From NCBI RefSeq assembly GCF_014648995.1, contig NZ_BMSE01000012.1:124001-188000 (forward strand): 64,000 nt of DNA, given 5' to 3'. Below are positions 34,146 to 45,694 of the stretch, piece after piece; positions within the stretch are counted from its first letter, which is position 1; each line of letters opens with the position of its first letter. Origin of the DNA: Streptomyces massasporeus. GTDB lineage: Bacteria; Actinomycetota; Actinomycetes; Streptomycetales; Streptomycetaceae. The notes beneath the pieces are model-generated. The model saw only the letters and a program-made list of their open reading frames with translations. It did no database searches and was not told where the DNA came from. A program made the position numbers and the translations under genes.

Positions 34146-35540
34146 ATGTCCGAGTCCGGCGCTCAGGCCCGTACGGCCGAGGGGGAGCCCGCGCTGCGGC
34201 GCAGTCTCGGCTTTCGTGACCTGGTCGTCTACGGGCTGCTGTTCATCGCGCCGATGGCCCCGGTGGGGGTGTTCGGCACGCTGGACGCCAAGTCGCACGG
34301 CGCGGTCGCGCTGGTCTACGTCGTCGCCACGGTCGCGATGGCGTTCACCGCGTTCAGCTACGCGCAGATGGTCCGGGTGGTCCCCCAGGCGGGTTCGGTG
34401 TTCGCCTACGCGCGTGCCGGGCTCGGGAACGGGGCCGGGTTCGTGGCGGGCTGGATGGCGATGCTCGACTACGTCCTGATCCCGGCGGTCGCCTATCTGT
34501 TCTCCGGGGTCGCGATGAACGCGCTGGTCCCGGAGGTGTCGCGGTGGGTGTGGACGGCGCTGGCGGTGGTCGTGACGACGCTGCTGAACCTGTGGGGCGT
34601 ACGGGCCGCCGCCCGGGTGGGCTTCCTGGTGCTGGCGATGGAGGTCGTGGTCCTGGTCGTGTTCGTGGCGTCGGCGCTCGTGGTGCTGGCCCGGGACGGC
34701 ACCGAGCGGGACTGGCTGTCGCCGCTGACGGGGGACGGTTCGCAGGGGGCGTTCGCGCTGTCGGCGGTGCTCGGGGCGGTGTCGGTGGCGGTGCTGTCGT
34801 ATCTCGGGTTCGACGCGATCGCCTCCTTCGCGGAGGAGGTCACGGGCGGCTCGGCGAAGATCGCGCGGGCGCTGCTGTTCTGCCTGGCGCTGGCGGGTGT
34901 GCTGTTCATCGCGCAGACGTACCTCGTGGCACTGCTGGAGCCGGTGTCGTCGGCGCGGCTGGCGGCGGAGCCGGGGCGGCAGGGGTCGGCGTTCTACGAC
35001 ACCCTGGACGCCTCGGTCGGCACCTGGCTGCACGACCTGGTCGCGGTGAGCAAGGCGATCGGTGCGGCGTTCGCGGCGCTGGCGGGGCAGGCCGCCGCGG
35101 GCCGGCTGCTGTTCGCCATGGGACGTGACCGGCGGCTGCCGCGCGTGCTGTCCCGGACGAGCGACGGGGTGCCCCGGGTGGCACTGCTGTGCGCGGCCGT
35201 GGTGACCCTGGTGGCGGCGGTGTGGGCGGCCCGCCACGACGACGGCATGGACCAGCTGGTGTCGGTGGTCGACGTCGGCGCGCTGACGGCGTTCACGCTG
35301 CTGCACGCGAGCGTGGTGGGCTGGTTCGCGGTCAAGCGCCGGGACGGCCCGGTGATCTGGTGGCGCCATGTGCTGGCTCCGGCGGCGGGAGCGGCGATCA
35401 CGATCGCCGTGATCGTGGAGGCGTCGGGAACGGCCCAGGTGGTGGGCGCGGTGTGGCTGGTGGTGGGGTTGGCGGTGCTGGCGGTGCTGGCGGTGCTGGC
35501 GGTGCAGGGAAGCCGGCGGGCGGTGCCGCCGCCCCCGTGA
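34146..35540 (+). CDS. APC-family amino acid permease
   Basis: 464 residues from ATG 34146 (GGAG five bases upstream). About twelve hydrophobic helices in the amino acid-polyamine-organocation order; RSLGFRDLVVYGLLFIAPMAPVGVFG is helix 1 with its unwound region, FSYAQMVRVVPQAGSVFAYAR helix 2, YLGFDAIASFAEEVTGG helix 6. The transported amino acid cannot be named. The last helix is encoded by a 9-bp tandem repeat (AVLAVLAVL). It is divergent from ispH. Confidence 0.93.
   Translation: MSESGAQARTAEGEPALRRSLGFRDLVVYGLLFIAPMAPVGVFGTLDAKSHGAVALVYVVATVAMAFTAFSYAQMVRVVPQAGSVFAYARAGLGNGAGFVAGWMAMLDYVLIPAVAYLFSGVAMNALVPEVSRWVWTALAVVVTTLLNLWGVRAAARVGFLVLAMEVVVLVVFVASALVVLARDGTERDWLSPLTGDGSQGAFALSAVLGAVSVAVLSYLGFDAIASFAEEVTGGSAKIARALLFCLALAGVLFIAQTYLVALLEPVSSARLAAEPGRQGSAFYDTLDASVGTWLHDLVAVSKAIGAAFAALAGQAAAGRLLFAMGRDRRLPRVLSRTSDGVPRVALLCAAVVTLVAAVWAARHDDGMDQLVSVVDVGALTAFTLLHASVVGWFAVKRRDGPVIWWRHVLAPAAGAAITIAVIVEASGTAQVVGAVWLVVGLAVLAVLAVLAVQGSRRAVPPPP
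35472..35506 (+). repeat. 9-bp tandem repeat in the permease 3' end
   Basis: Nearly four copies of gcggtgctg encode AVL repeats in the last membrane helix. Slippage here would change helix length in 3-residue steps without a frameshift. Confidence 0.85.
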
Positions 35541-35601
35541 GGTGCCGGTGCCGGCAGGGCGGTTGAGCCGGGTTGCCGGTGCCGCCCACTACCCTCGCGG
35601 C

Positions 35602-36810
35602 ATGGCTGTGAACACGACTCCGGAAGCACCGCTGCCCGTCGGCGAGGTGTCGCGGCTCATCGGGGGCTGGATCGACCGGCTCGGGGCGGTGTGGGTCGAG
35701 GGGCAGATCACGCAGTTGTCGCGGCGGCCGGGCGCGGGTGTGGTGTTCCTGACACTGCGGGACCCGTCGTACGACATCTCCGTCGGCGTCACCTGCTACC
35801 GGCAGGTGTTCGACGCCGTCGCGGACGTGGTGAGCGAGGGCGCCCGGGTCGTCGTCCTCGCGAAGCCCGAGTGGTACGCCCCGCGCGGCCAGCTGTCACT
35901 GCGGGCCGCCGAGATACGGCCCGTCGGGGTCGGTGAGCTGCTCGCGCGCCTGGAGCAGCTGAAGAAGGCCCTCGCGCGCGAGGGGCTGTTCGCGGCGGAG
36001 CGCAAGAAGCCGCTGCCGTTCCTGCCGCAGCTGGTCGGGCTGGTCTGCGGACGGGCCTCGGCCGCCGAGCGGGACGTCCTGGAGAACGCCCGGCACCGCT
36101 GGCCCGCCGTCCGCTTCGAGGTGCGCAACGTCGCGGTGCAGGGCGTGCACGCCGTGCCGCAGGTCGTGCAGGCCGTGAAGGAGCTCGACGCGATCGACGA
36201 CGTGGACGTGATCATCGTCGCCCGGGGCGGGGGCAGCGTGGAGGACCTGCTGCCGTTCTCCGACGAGCAGCTGATCCGGACGGTCGCGCAGTGCCGTACG
36301 CCCGTGGTGTCCGCCATCGGGCACGAGCCGGACAACCCGCTGCTGGACCAGGTCGCCGACCTGCGCGCCTCCACCCCCACCGACGCCGCGAAGAAGGTCG
36401 TGCCGGACGTCGGCGAGGAGTACGAGCGGGTGCGGCTGCTGCGGGACCGGGCGCGGCGGTGTGTGGCGGCGCTGGTGGAGCGGGAGGAGCGCGGGCTGGC
36501 GCACGCGCTCGCGCGGCCGTCGATAGAGGATCCGCACCGGATGATCGACGCGCGGGCCGACCAGGTGGCGGACCTGCTCGACCGGGGCCGGCGCTGTCTG
36601 CGGCACCAGCTCGACCGGGCGGACTCGGAGCTGGCGCACACGCACGCGCGCGTGGTGGCCCTCTCCCCCGCCGCGACCCTGAAGCGCGGGTACGCCGTGT
36701 TGCAGAAGGCGGACGGGCACGCGGTCCGCGACCCGGGCGAGGTGGAGGCAGGCGAGGCCCTGCGCGCGCGGGTCTCCGAGGGTGAGATCTCCGTACGAGT
36801 GGACACATAG
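35602..36810 (+). CDS. xseA: exodeoxyribonuclease VII large subunit
   Basis: 402 residues. The N-terminal OB-fold (VSRLIGGWIDRLGAVWVEGQI and VFLTLRDPSYDISVGVTCYR) is followed by the catalytic domain (LVGLVCGRASAAERDVLENARHRW, DVDVIIVARGGGSVEDLLPFSDE, CRTPVVSAIGHEPDNPLLDQVADLRASTPTDAAKKVVP) and a C-terminal segment with LKRGYAVLQ. It degrades single-stranded DNA with XseB. Ten bases separate it from xseB. Confidence 0.97.
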   Translation: MAVNTTPEAPLPVGEVSRLIGGWIDRLGAVWVEGQITQLSRRPGAGVVFLTLRDPSYDISVGVTCYRQVFDAVADVVSEGARVVVLAKPEWYAPRGQLSLRAAEIRPVGVGELLARLEQLKKALAREGLFAAERKKPLPFLPQLVGLVCGRASAAERDVLENARHRWPAVRFEVRNVAVQGVHAVPQVVQAVKELDAIDDVDVIIVARGGGSVEDLLPFSDEQLIRTVAQCRTPVVSAIGHEPDNPLLDQVADLRASTPTDAAKKVVPDVGEEYERVRLLRDRARRCVAALVEREERGLAHALARPSIEDPHRMIDARADQVADLLDRGRRCLRHQLDRADSELAHTHARVVALSPAATLKRGYAVLQKADGHAVRDPGEVEAGEALRARVSEGEISVRVDT

Positions 36811-36819
36811 GGTGGGTGG

Positions 36820-37065
36820 ATGACCAGCGAGGTTGATGAGACACCGGGCGCCGGCGAGGCGCTCGGGTACGAGCAGGCGCGGGACGAGCTGATCGAGGTC
36901 GTCCGGCGCCTGGAGGCGGGCGGTACGACGCTGGAGGAGTCCCTCGCGCTCTGGGAGCGCGGCGAGGAGCTCGCCAAGGTGTGCCGGCGCTGGCTGGACG
37001 GGGCCCGGGCGCGGCTGGACGCGGCGCTGGCGGAGGAGGCCGCGGGGGACGGGGATGCCGAGTAG
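36820..37065 (+). CDS. xseB: exodeoxyribonuclease VII small subunit
   Basis: 81 residues, normal for XseB. The core YEQARDELIEVVRRLEAGGTTLEESLALWERGEELAKVCRRWLDGARARLD gives the two-helix hairpin of the family. Several small subunits bind each XseA. It is co-transcribed with xseA. Confidence 0.96.
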   Translation: MTSEVDETPGAGEALGYEQARDELIEVVRRLEAGGTTLEESLALWERGEELAKVCRRWLDGARARLDAALAEEAAGDGDAE

Positions 37066-37083
37066 CCCTCCGGCTGACCCTGC

Positions 37084-37119
37084 GTGATCCGCTGGACGTT
37101 CCACTGTGAAGCGGATCAC
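37084..37119. terminator. hairpin after xseAB
   Basis: GTGATCCGC (37084-37092) and GCGGATCAC (37111-37119) form a perfect 9-bp stem with an 18-base loop, starting 19 bases after the xseB stop. It is a likely terminator, though an operator for the next gene is possible. Confidence 0.6.
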
Positions 37120-37133
37120 CATGCCCCGAGTTT

Positions 37134-37147
37134 GGTTGAACGTTGAA
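37134..37147 (+). promoter_or_regulatory. GTTGAAC direct repeat before the nitroreductase-like gene
   Basis: GTTGAACGTTGAAC at 37134-37147 is two adjacent copies of GTTGAAC with an AACGTT dyad at the junction, about 68 bases before the start codon. It could be a regulator site or overlap the -35 region. Confidence 0.45.
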
Positions 37148-37214
37148 CTTCATTCGCGTACGGTCGAAGACGTCAACCGATCTTCCGGACCGACCGTCGC
37201 GAGAAAGTGCATTC

Positions 37215-37805
37215 ATGTCCCTCGTTCTTGACCCCGCCGCCCAGGACCTGCTGTTCCGCGAGGCCCGATCCGCCAACACCTTCACCGACGAGCCGGTGAC
37301 CGACGAGCAGGTGCAGGCGATCTACGACCTGGTCAAGTACGGTCCGACCGCCTTCAACCAGACCCCGCTGCGCATCACCCTGGTCCGCTCCCCCGAGGCG
37401 CGTGAGCGCCTGGTGGCGCACATGGCCGAGGGCAACCAGCCCAAGACGGCGAGCGCCCCGCTGGTGGCGATCCTCTCCGCGGACAACGAGTTCCACGAGG
37501 AGCTTCCGCAGCTGTTCCCGGCCGCCCCGCAGATCAAGGACATCTTCTTCGCCGAGCGCCCGGCCCGCGAGAACGCCGCCGCGCTGAACGCCGCCCTCCA
37601 GGCCGCGTACTTCATCGTCGGTGTCCGTGCCGCCGGTCTCGCCGCCGGCCCGATGACCGGCTTCGACTTCGAGGGCGTCCGCAAGGAGTTCCTGGACGAC
37701 GACCACACCCCGCTGATGGTCGTCAACATCGGCCGCCCCGGACCGGACGCCTGGCACCCGCGCTCCCCGCGCCTGGAGTTCGACCAGGTCGTCACGACGG
37801 TCTGA
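37215..37805 (+). CDS. malonic semialdehyde reductase (RutE-type nitroreductase fold)
   Basis: 196 residues from ATG 37215. The nitroreductase-fold FMN-binding pattern is present: LFREARSANTFTDEPVTDEQVQAIYDLVKYGPTAFNQTPLRITLVRS at the N-terminus, FFAERPARENAAALNAALQAAYFIVGVRAAGLAAGPMTGFD in the middle, and LMVVNIGRPGPDAWHPRSPRL at the end. The family reduces malonic semialdehyde to 3-hydroxypropionate in E. coli pyrimidine degradation, but no rut genes are nearby, so the natural substrate is uncertain. Confidence 0.88.
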   Translation: MSLVLDPAAQDLLFREARSANTFTDEPVTDEQVQAIYDLVKYGPTAFNQTPLRITLVRSPEARERLVAHMAEGNQPKTASAPLVAILSADNEFHEELPQLFPAAPQIKDIFFAERPARENAAALNAALQAAYFIVGVRAAGLAAGPMTGFDFEGVRKEFLDDDHTPLMVVNIGRPGPDAWHPRSPRLEFDQVVTTV

Positions 37806-37825
37806 GCCGCCCCCGCGGACGCACA

Positions 37826-37865
37826 TGAGGAAGGCCCCCGGCATCGACGCCGGGGGCCTTCCTCA
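37826..37865. terminator. strong bidirectional terminator
   Basis: TGAGGAAGGCCCCCGGC (37826-37842), loop ATCGAC, GCCGGGGGCCTTCCTCA (37849-37865): a perfect 17-bp stem. It separates the rightward nitroreductase-like gene from the leftward DUF4245 gene, seven bases from the latter's stop. Confidence 0.92.
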
Positions 37866-37872
37866 CGTGCGT

Positions 37873-38397
37873 TCACTTCGTCTGCAGCGCCTCGGCCATC
37901 TTCGTCAGCTGCGCGAACGACGCGGTGCCCGTCACGACCGTCGTCGAGCCCTTGGTGCCCTCCAGGACCAGCGCGTCGTACCGGCCGCCCTCGTAACGGG
38001 TCCAGGTGCCGTCGCCGATCTTCTCGGTCTTCCCGGTCTCCTGAGCGCCCTGCGTCGCCTCGTCGAGGAAGACGGGTCGCCGCTGAGTGGACTGCTCGAC
38101 CGCCACGTACTCCCCCTCGGGATCGTGGAAGCCGAGGTGCCAGGCGTCGAACTTGTCGCCCCGGAAGCGGACGGAGGTGGCCTTCCATGCGTCGGGCAGG
38201 CCCTGGGGCGCGGCCACGGGGTAGGAGGCCGCACGGCGTGCCGTGAGCAGCTCGACGCGGTAGTCGACGGCCTTCACATCGGGCGCGCTGTCGTCGTGCG
38301 GGATGAAGAGGTACACGAAGCCCGCTACGAGGACGATGATTCCCATGGAGAGGATCATGTCCCGCGCCGTCTTCTGCTTGCCGTTCTCGCCTGCCAC
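37873..38397 (-). CDS. DUF4245 membrane-anchored protein
   Basis: 174 residues from GTG 38397. A short charged N-terminus (MAGENGKQKTARDM) precedes one membrane helix (LSMGIIVLVAGFVYLFIP), and an extracellular domain of about 140 residues follows with YRVELLTARRAASYPVAAPQGLPDAWKATSVRF. DUF4245 proteins are conserved in actinobacteria beside glpX and have no known function. It is divergent from glpX with a 126-bp shared promoter region. Confidence 0.9.
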   Translation of the reverse strand: MAGENGKQKTARDMILSMGIIVLVAGFVYLFIPHDDSAPDVKAVDYRVELLTARRAASYPVAAPQGLPDAWKATSVRFRGDKFDAWHLGFHDPEGEYVAVEQSTQRRPVFLDEATQGAQETGKTEKIGDGTWTRYEGGRYDALVLEGTKGSTTVVTGTASFAQLTKMAEALQTK

Positions 38398-38523
38398 GCC
38401 CCCTATCGTCGCAGGTCCCTGCCGCGCTCATCCGTGGGGGCCCCTGCTCATTTTGCGGACTCGGAGATATATTCGGGCGACACACCCTCATCCGGCCGTC
38501 GTCGTACAGAAAGGTGCGCTCCG

Positions 38524-39558
38524 ATGACCGAGCACCATCACTTGCCTTCCGAGCTCGATGTGCCCTCCGAGGCCCCCGACCGCAACCTCGCCCTGGAGCT
38601 CGTCCGGGTCACCGAGGCGGCGGCGATGGCCGCGGGCCGTTGGGTCGGGCGGGGTGACAAGAACGGCGCCGACGGTGCCGCGGTGCGCGCCATGCGCACC
38701 CTCGTCTCCACCGTCTCGATGAACGGCGTCGTCGTCATCGGCGAGGGCGAGAAGGACGAAGCCCCGATGCTGTTCAACGGGGAGCGCGTGGGCGACGGCA
38801 CCGGGCCCGAGTGCGACATCGCCGTCGACCCGATCGACGGCACCACGCTGACGGCGAAGGGCATGACGAACGCGATCGCGGTGCTGGCCGCCGCCGAGCG
38901 CGGGTCCATGTTCGACCCGTCCGCCGTCTTCTACATGGACAAGCTCGTCACCGGGCCGGAGGCGGCCGACTTCGTCGACATCAACGCCCCGGTGGCGGTG
39001 AACATCCGCCGGGTCGCCAAGGCGAAGCGGTCCGCGCCGGAGGACGTGACGGTGGTGATCCTCGACCGGCCGCGGCACGAGGGCATCATCAAGGAGATCC
39101 GGGAGACCGGGGCGCGCATCAGGCTGATCTCCGACGGCGACGTGGCCGGCTCGATCCTGGCGCTGCGCGAGGGCACGGGTGTCGACCTGCTGCTCGGCAT
39201 CGGCGGTACGCCGGAGGGCATCATCTCGGCCTGCGCGGTGAAGTGCCTGGGCGGCACGATCCAGGGCAAGCTGTGGCCCAAGGACGACGAGGAGCGGCAG
39301 CGGGCGATCGACGCGGGGCACGACCTCGACCGCGTGCTGACGACCGAGGACCTCGTCACCGGCGAGAACGTGTTCTTCGTGGCCACGGGCATCACCGACG
39401 GGGAGCTGCTGCGGGGGGTTCGCTACCGGGCGGAGACCGCCACCACCGACTCGATCGTGATGCGGTCGCGGTCGGGCACGGTCCGCCGGATCTCCTCCGA
39501 GCACCGGCTGAGCAAGCTGCGTGCTTACAGCGCGATCGACTTCGACAAGGGCAAGTAG
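38524..39558 (+). CDS. glpX: class II fructose-1,6-bisphosphatase
   Basis: 344 residues from ATG 38524 (AAAGG seven bases upstream). GlpX signatures: AAAMAAGRWVGRGDKNGADGAAVRAMR, VVIGEGEKDEAPMLFNGE, CDIAVDPIDGTTLTAKG (the metal site DPxDGT), and LGIGGTPEGIISACAVKCLGG. It dephosphorylates fructose-1,6-bisphosphate in gluconeogenesis. It is followed by a clear intrinsic terminator. Confidence 0.97.
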   Translation: MTEHHHLPSELDVPSEAPDRNLALELVRVTEAAAMAAGRWVGRGDKNGADGAAVRAMRTLVSTVSMNGVVVIGEGEKDEAPMLFNGERVGDGTGPECDIAVDPIDGTTLTAKGMTNAIAVLAAAERGSMFDPSAVFYMDKLVTGPEAADFVDINAPVAVNIRRVAKAKRSAPEDVTVVILDRPRHEGIIKEIRETGARIRLISDGDVAGSILALREGTGVDLLLGIGGTPEGIISACAVKCLGGTIQGKLWPKDDEERQRAIDAGHDLDRVLTTEDLVTGENVFFVATGITDGELLRGVRYRAETATTDSIVMRSRSGTVRRISSEHRLSKLRAYSAIDFDKGK

Positions 39559-39606
39559 CCCCGGGGCGAAGCAGGCCGGGCCCGCGAGCGGAGCGCCGGC
39601 ACGACG

Positions 39607-39642
39607 AAAGGGCGTCCCCGGTGCGGTGGGGACGCCCTTTTT
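39607..39642 (+). terminator. intrinsic terminator after glpX
   Basis: AAAGGGCGTCCCC (39607-39619), loop GGTGCGGT, GGGGACGCCCTTT (39628-39640), ending in five T residues through 39642. The stem is perfect. It is one of the few in the window with a real U-run. Confidence 0.92.
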
Positions 39643-39729
39643 CGTCGCGCTCGTTTCGGGGTGCTCGGGTGGTGATGCTCGTGTTGTGGTGCCCGTGTCG
39701 TGGGGTGCCTGTTTCGTGGCGCCGGGCCG

Positions 39730-40107
39730 TCAGCCTGCCGCCGCTATCTGGTTCGCCGGGCGGGCCGTCTTCTTCAGCTCCATGTCGCGGCGGCGGCGCC
39801 GGGCCAGGACCACGCGGCGCTCGGCGGCGGTGAGGCCGCCCCAGACGCCGTAGGGCTCGGGCTGGAGCAGGGCGTGTTCGCGGCACTCGACCATCACCGG
39901 GCAGCGGGCACAGACCCGTTTCGCCGCTTCCTCCCGGGACAGCCGCGCGGCGGTCGGCTCCTTGGAGGGGGCGAAGAACAGTCCGGCCTCGTCACGTCGG
40001 CACACCGCCTCGGTGTGCCACGGGGCGTCTTGGTCCCTGTCTCGCGCTGGCACCCGCGGGGCCGGAACGGCAGCTACCTGCACGGACGAATGCGGCGGTT
40101 GCAGCAC
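39730..40107 (-). CDS. WhiB-family iron-sulfur transcription factor
   Basis: 125 residues from GTG 40107 with AGGAG six bases upstream. Four cysteines are arranged as in Wbl proteins: C at AVCRRDE, then VCARCPVMVECREHA (CxxCx5C), ligating a [4Fe-4S] cluster. GVWGGLTAAERR is the Wbl turn and RRRRRDMELKK the basic C-terminal DNA contact. From gene order I suspect the S. coelicolor wblI counterpart, but I am not sure enough to assign the name. Confidence 0.93.
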   Translation of the reverse strand: MLQPPHSSVQVAAVPAPRVPARDRDQDAPWHTEAVCRRDEAGLFFAPSKEPTAARLSREEAAKRVCARCPVMVECREHALLQPEPYGVWGGLTAAERRVVLARRRRRDMELKKTARPANQIAAAG

Positions 40108-40221
40108 GGTCTACTCCTGACGACGGCTTCGCGAGCGAGAGACGATGCAGCAAGGCCTACCCGCTGTACGCGCGCCTATGCACTGAGTTCCGAACCGCCG
40201 GATTCGGGGGATTCGCGACTG

Positions 40222-40920
40222 TCAATGCCCCAGGTGTTTGCGCAAACTCCTGTCGACCTTGCGGTGCACCCGGTCCAGGATGTCCGCCACGACCTTGCCC
40301 CGCTTCGGCCGCGCCTCGACGCTGCCGAGGACGGCCCAGCCGTCGACATAGACGATGGGGGCCTGCGGTTCGCCCGAGTCGAGGGTGGCCACCTCGAAGC
40401 TGCCGAGGACGCCGCCGCCCGTGCCGCGCAGCGACACGTTCTCCGGGACGCGGATGTCGACACTGCCGAAGATCGCGAACGACTTGACGACGACCTGCTG
40501 GTGGTCGAAGAGGGCCTCGCTGAGGTCTATCTCGACACTGCCGAAGATCGCGTACGCGTGGATCCGGCGGCCCGCGCGCCAGCGGCCCTTGCGGACGGCG
40601 CTGCTGAAGACCGCGACCACGTTGTCGTCCGCGTCGATCGGGATGGCGCCGGCCGTGGGGCGCAGGGGGGCCGGGGCGTGGGCGGGGCCGGGGCCCTGGC
40701 GGTGGGCCGCGGGCAGATCCCGGATGAAGACCTCCAGCTCGCCGACGGTCTTGGCGCGCAGGACCCCCTCGACGCGCTCGGCGTGCTCGTCCGCGGTGAG
40801 GCGACCCTCGGCCAGGGCGTCGTGCAGGATGTCGGCGATGCGGTCGCGCTCGGCGTCGGAGGCGCGGAGCTCGGAGCCGGCGGGCTCCTGCTTCTGAAGG
40901 TCCTGCTTCGAGAGGTCCAC
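40222..40920 (-). CDS. DUF1707 (SHOCT-like) protein with LiaF-like C-terminal domain
   Basis: 232 residues from GTG 40920; upstream in-frame sequence to 40956 lacks family similarity. ELRASDAERDRIADILHDALAEGRLTADEHAERVEGVLRAKTVGELEVFIRDLP is the DUF1707 domain. The C-terminal part has three repeats of the type AIFGSVEIDL / AIFGSVDIRVP / AVLGSVEARP, forming a beta-helix like LiaF/DUF2154 envelope-stress proteins. There is no membrane segment. It probably binds a membrane or DNA partner; the role is unknown. Confidence 0.88.
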   Translation of the reverse strand: MDLSKQDLQKQEPAGSELRASDAERDRIADILHDALAEGRLTADEHAERVEGVLRAKTVGELEVFIRDLPAAHRQGPGPAHAPAPLRPTAGAIPIDADDNVVAVFSSAVRKGRWRAGRRIHAYAIFGSVEIDLSEALFDHQQVVVKSFAIFGSVDIRVPENVSLRGTGGGVLGSFEVATLDSGEPQAPIVYVDGWAVLGSVEARPKRGKVVADILDRVHRKVDRSLRKHLGH

Positions 40921-41086
40921 GGCAGCAGCGTACCGAAACACGATAGATCGCGACACCCCTGGTTCGCGGCCGAGTGTGACGAACTGAGCCTTACCTCACA
41001 AGCTCGCCGTCAGCGGCAGGTTCTACGCTGGTTGGCGCCCGCCAACGGAGGCGGGCCGTCGTCTGCCGAGTGAGGAATGGGCTGAG

Positions 41087-42757
<1,671 letters not shown>

Positions 42758-42821
42758 TCCTTGCAGGCGGGGCGGGGACGAATTCGCCCCCGCCGCCCCT
42801 ACCCGTCCCATCCCCCGGGGG

Positions 42822-42914
42822 CTGCCGCCCCGTCGACCCCGCCCGGAGGGGCTCCGCCCCCTGGACCCCCGATCGGCCCGAAAGGCCTCGTCCTGAAACG
42901 CCGGACGGGCTGAG
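42822..42914 (+). repeat. dispersed Streptomyces-type intergenic repeat
   Basis: Contains GGGGCTCCGCCCCCTGGACC and CTCGTCCTGAAACGCCGGAC followed by GGGCTGA. From memory this sequence type (ending in AAACGCCGGACGGGCTGA) recurs after many genes in streptomycetes and forms short G/C hairpins. It lies just after the class I fumarase. Confidence 0.75.
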
Positions 42915-42926
42915 CGGTGCCGTCGG

Positions 42927-43145
42927 ACGGACAAGTCGAACGACGTCTTCCAGGACCCGGCGCCGGCGCCGACCTCACCTCGATCCCGGTGCGGGGGCCT
43001 GGGCCGGCGTAGTGCCTCGGGCGCGGCGGGAGGAGGATGTCGCCCCCCCCCGCCGCCCCTGCCGGTTCCCCTCCCCCTTCACGTCCATTCCGGTACGGGT
43101 CCCGGACTCGCCCGACGACGGCGGTGATGATTCGCCTCCACGGGG
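42927..43145 (+). repeat. degenerate copies of the fumarase 3' end in a 435-bp gap
   Basis: From 42927 the sequence repeats the final coding part and the following UTR of the class I fumarase: CTTCCAGGACCCGGCGCCGG at 42690 recurs as GTCTTCCAGGACCCGGCGCC at 42944, and GGTGCGGGGGCC...GGCGTAG is also repeated. A further partial copy of CACGTCCATTCCGGT starts near 43080. No start codon or long frame exists, so these are remnants, not genes. The rest of 42758-43192 holds only the dispersed repeat and the fumC leader. Confidence 0.8.
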
Positions 43146-43192
43146 AACAGTGGTCGCGGCGCGGACGCTGTGACACGTGGAGGTGATCGTCG

Positions 43193-44596
<1,404 letters not shown>

Positions 44597-44679
44597 CGAG
44601 GGGACGCGTTCGTGTGCCCGGCGCGTGAACCGTGACACGCACCGCAGCGTCGTATGCCTACGGCACCTAATATCTGTTC

Positions 44680-45372
44680 ATGGCAGACGGTGGAGCGATG
44701 AGACGCGTGGAAACGGGTGGTGCGGCAGGCTTCTGGGCGCCCGGGAGCCGGATCCTGTGGCGGTACCGGGAGAACGGCGGCACGCAGGTGCACATCGCGC
44801 GCCCCGTCACCGTCGTCCGGGACGACGCCGACCTGCTCGCCGTGTGGCTGGCGCCCGGCACCGAATGTGTGAAACCCGTGCTCGCCGACGGCACGCCCGT
44901 GCATCTGGAACCGCTGGAGTCGCGCTACACCCGACCGCGGACCGTACAGCGCGACCGGTGGTTCGGCACGGGTGTGCTGAAGCTGGCCCGGCCCGGCGAG
45001 CCCTGGTCGGTGTGGCTGTTCTGGGAGCCGGGCTGGCAGTTCAAGAACTGGTACGTGAACCTGGAGGAGCCGCTGGCCCGTTGGGCGGGCGGCGTCGATT
45101 CCGTCGACCACTTCCTGGACATCTCCGTGCATCCCGACCGCAGTTGGCACTGGCGGGACGAGGACGAGTTCGCCCAGGCCCGGCGGGACGGGCTGATGGA
45201 CGACCAACAGGCGGAAAAGGTACGGGCGGCGGGGCGGGACGCGGTGGAGGTGATCCGCGCCTGGGGGCCGCCGTTCTCGGAAGGCTGGCAGCACTGGCGC
45301 CCGGATCCGTCCTGGGCGGTACCGTCACTGCCGGAGGACTGGGATCGTACGCCCGCGCATGTGTCCTCATGA
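44680..45372 (+). CDS. DUF402 protein (FomD/Ntdp-like)
   Basis: 230 residues from ATG 44680 (ATG 44698 also possible). The DUF402 pattern is clear: HLEPLESRYTRPRT, WFGTGVLKLARPGEPWSVWLFWE, WQFKNWYVNLEEPL, DSVDHFLDISVHPDRSWHWRDEDEFAQARRDGL. The Asp/Glu cluster matches the Mg-binding site of nucleotide phosphatases of this fold, such as FomD and Ntdp. It probably hydrolyses a nucleotide di- or triphosphate. Confidence 0.88.
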   Translation: MADGGAMRRVETGGAAGFWAPGSRILWRYRENGGTQVHIARPVTVVRDDADLLAVWLAPGTECVKPVLADGTPVHLEPLESRYTRPRTVQRDRWFGTGVLKLARPGEPWSVWLFWEPGWQFKNWYVNLEEPLARWAGGVDSVDHFLDISVHPDRSWHWRDEDEFAQARRDGLMDDQQAEKVRAAGRDAVEVIRAWGPPFSEGWQHWRPDPSWAVPSLPEDWDRTPAHVSS

Positions 45373-45694
45373 GACCCTTGATGCGCCCCCGGGCAAGAAA
45401 CGTAGGATCGTCCTCCGCAAGGGCGCGCGGCGGCAACTACCGGAGCACGCGCTGGGCTTGACCGATCGTCACCGAGGGGCGGCAGGACGTGAGCGAGGGG
45501 TACGAGGGCAACACCGGCAGGGCCTGCGCCACGGGCCACTGGGGCCGTCAGACGGCCCCAGTGGGCCGCAGACGGTCCGCCGGCGGCACAGGAACAACCT
45601 CTGACCACGCGGGAATTCCGTTCCTGGGGCACGTAATCCGGGTATCGGAGTTTCGGCGGGACCAACTGCGCGCGCGGCGCGCAGCCCCGGACGG
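45373..45694. other. 322-bp intergenic region with a near-perfect palindrome
   Basis: Contains CCACTGGGGCCGTC (45536-45549), one A, GACGGCCCCAGTGG (45551-45564). A 74-codon GTG frame at 45489-45713 crosses it but its later codons lose the third-position GC bias, so it is not called as a gene. The palindrome may terminate the DUF402 transcript or be an operator of the phosphatase gene. Confidence 0.65.
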
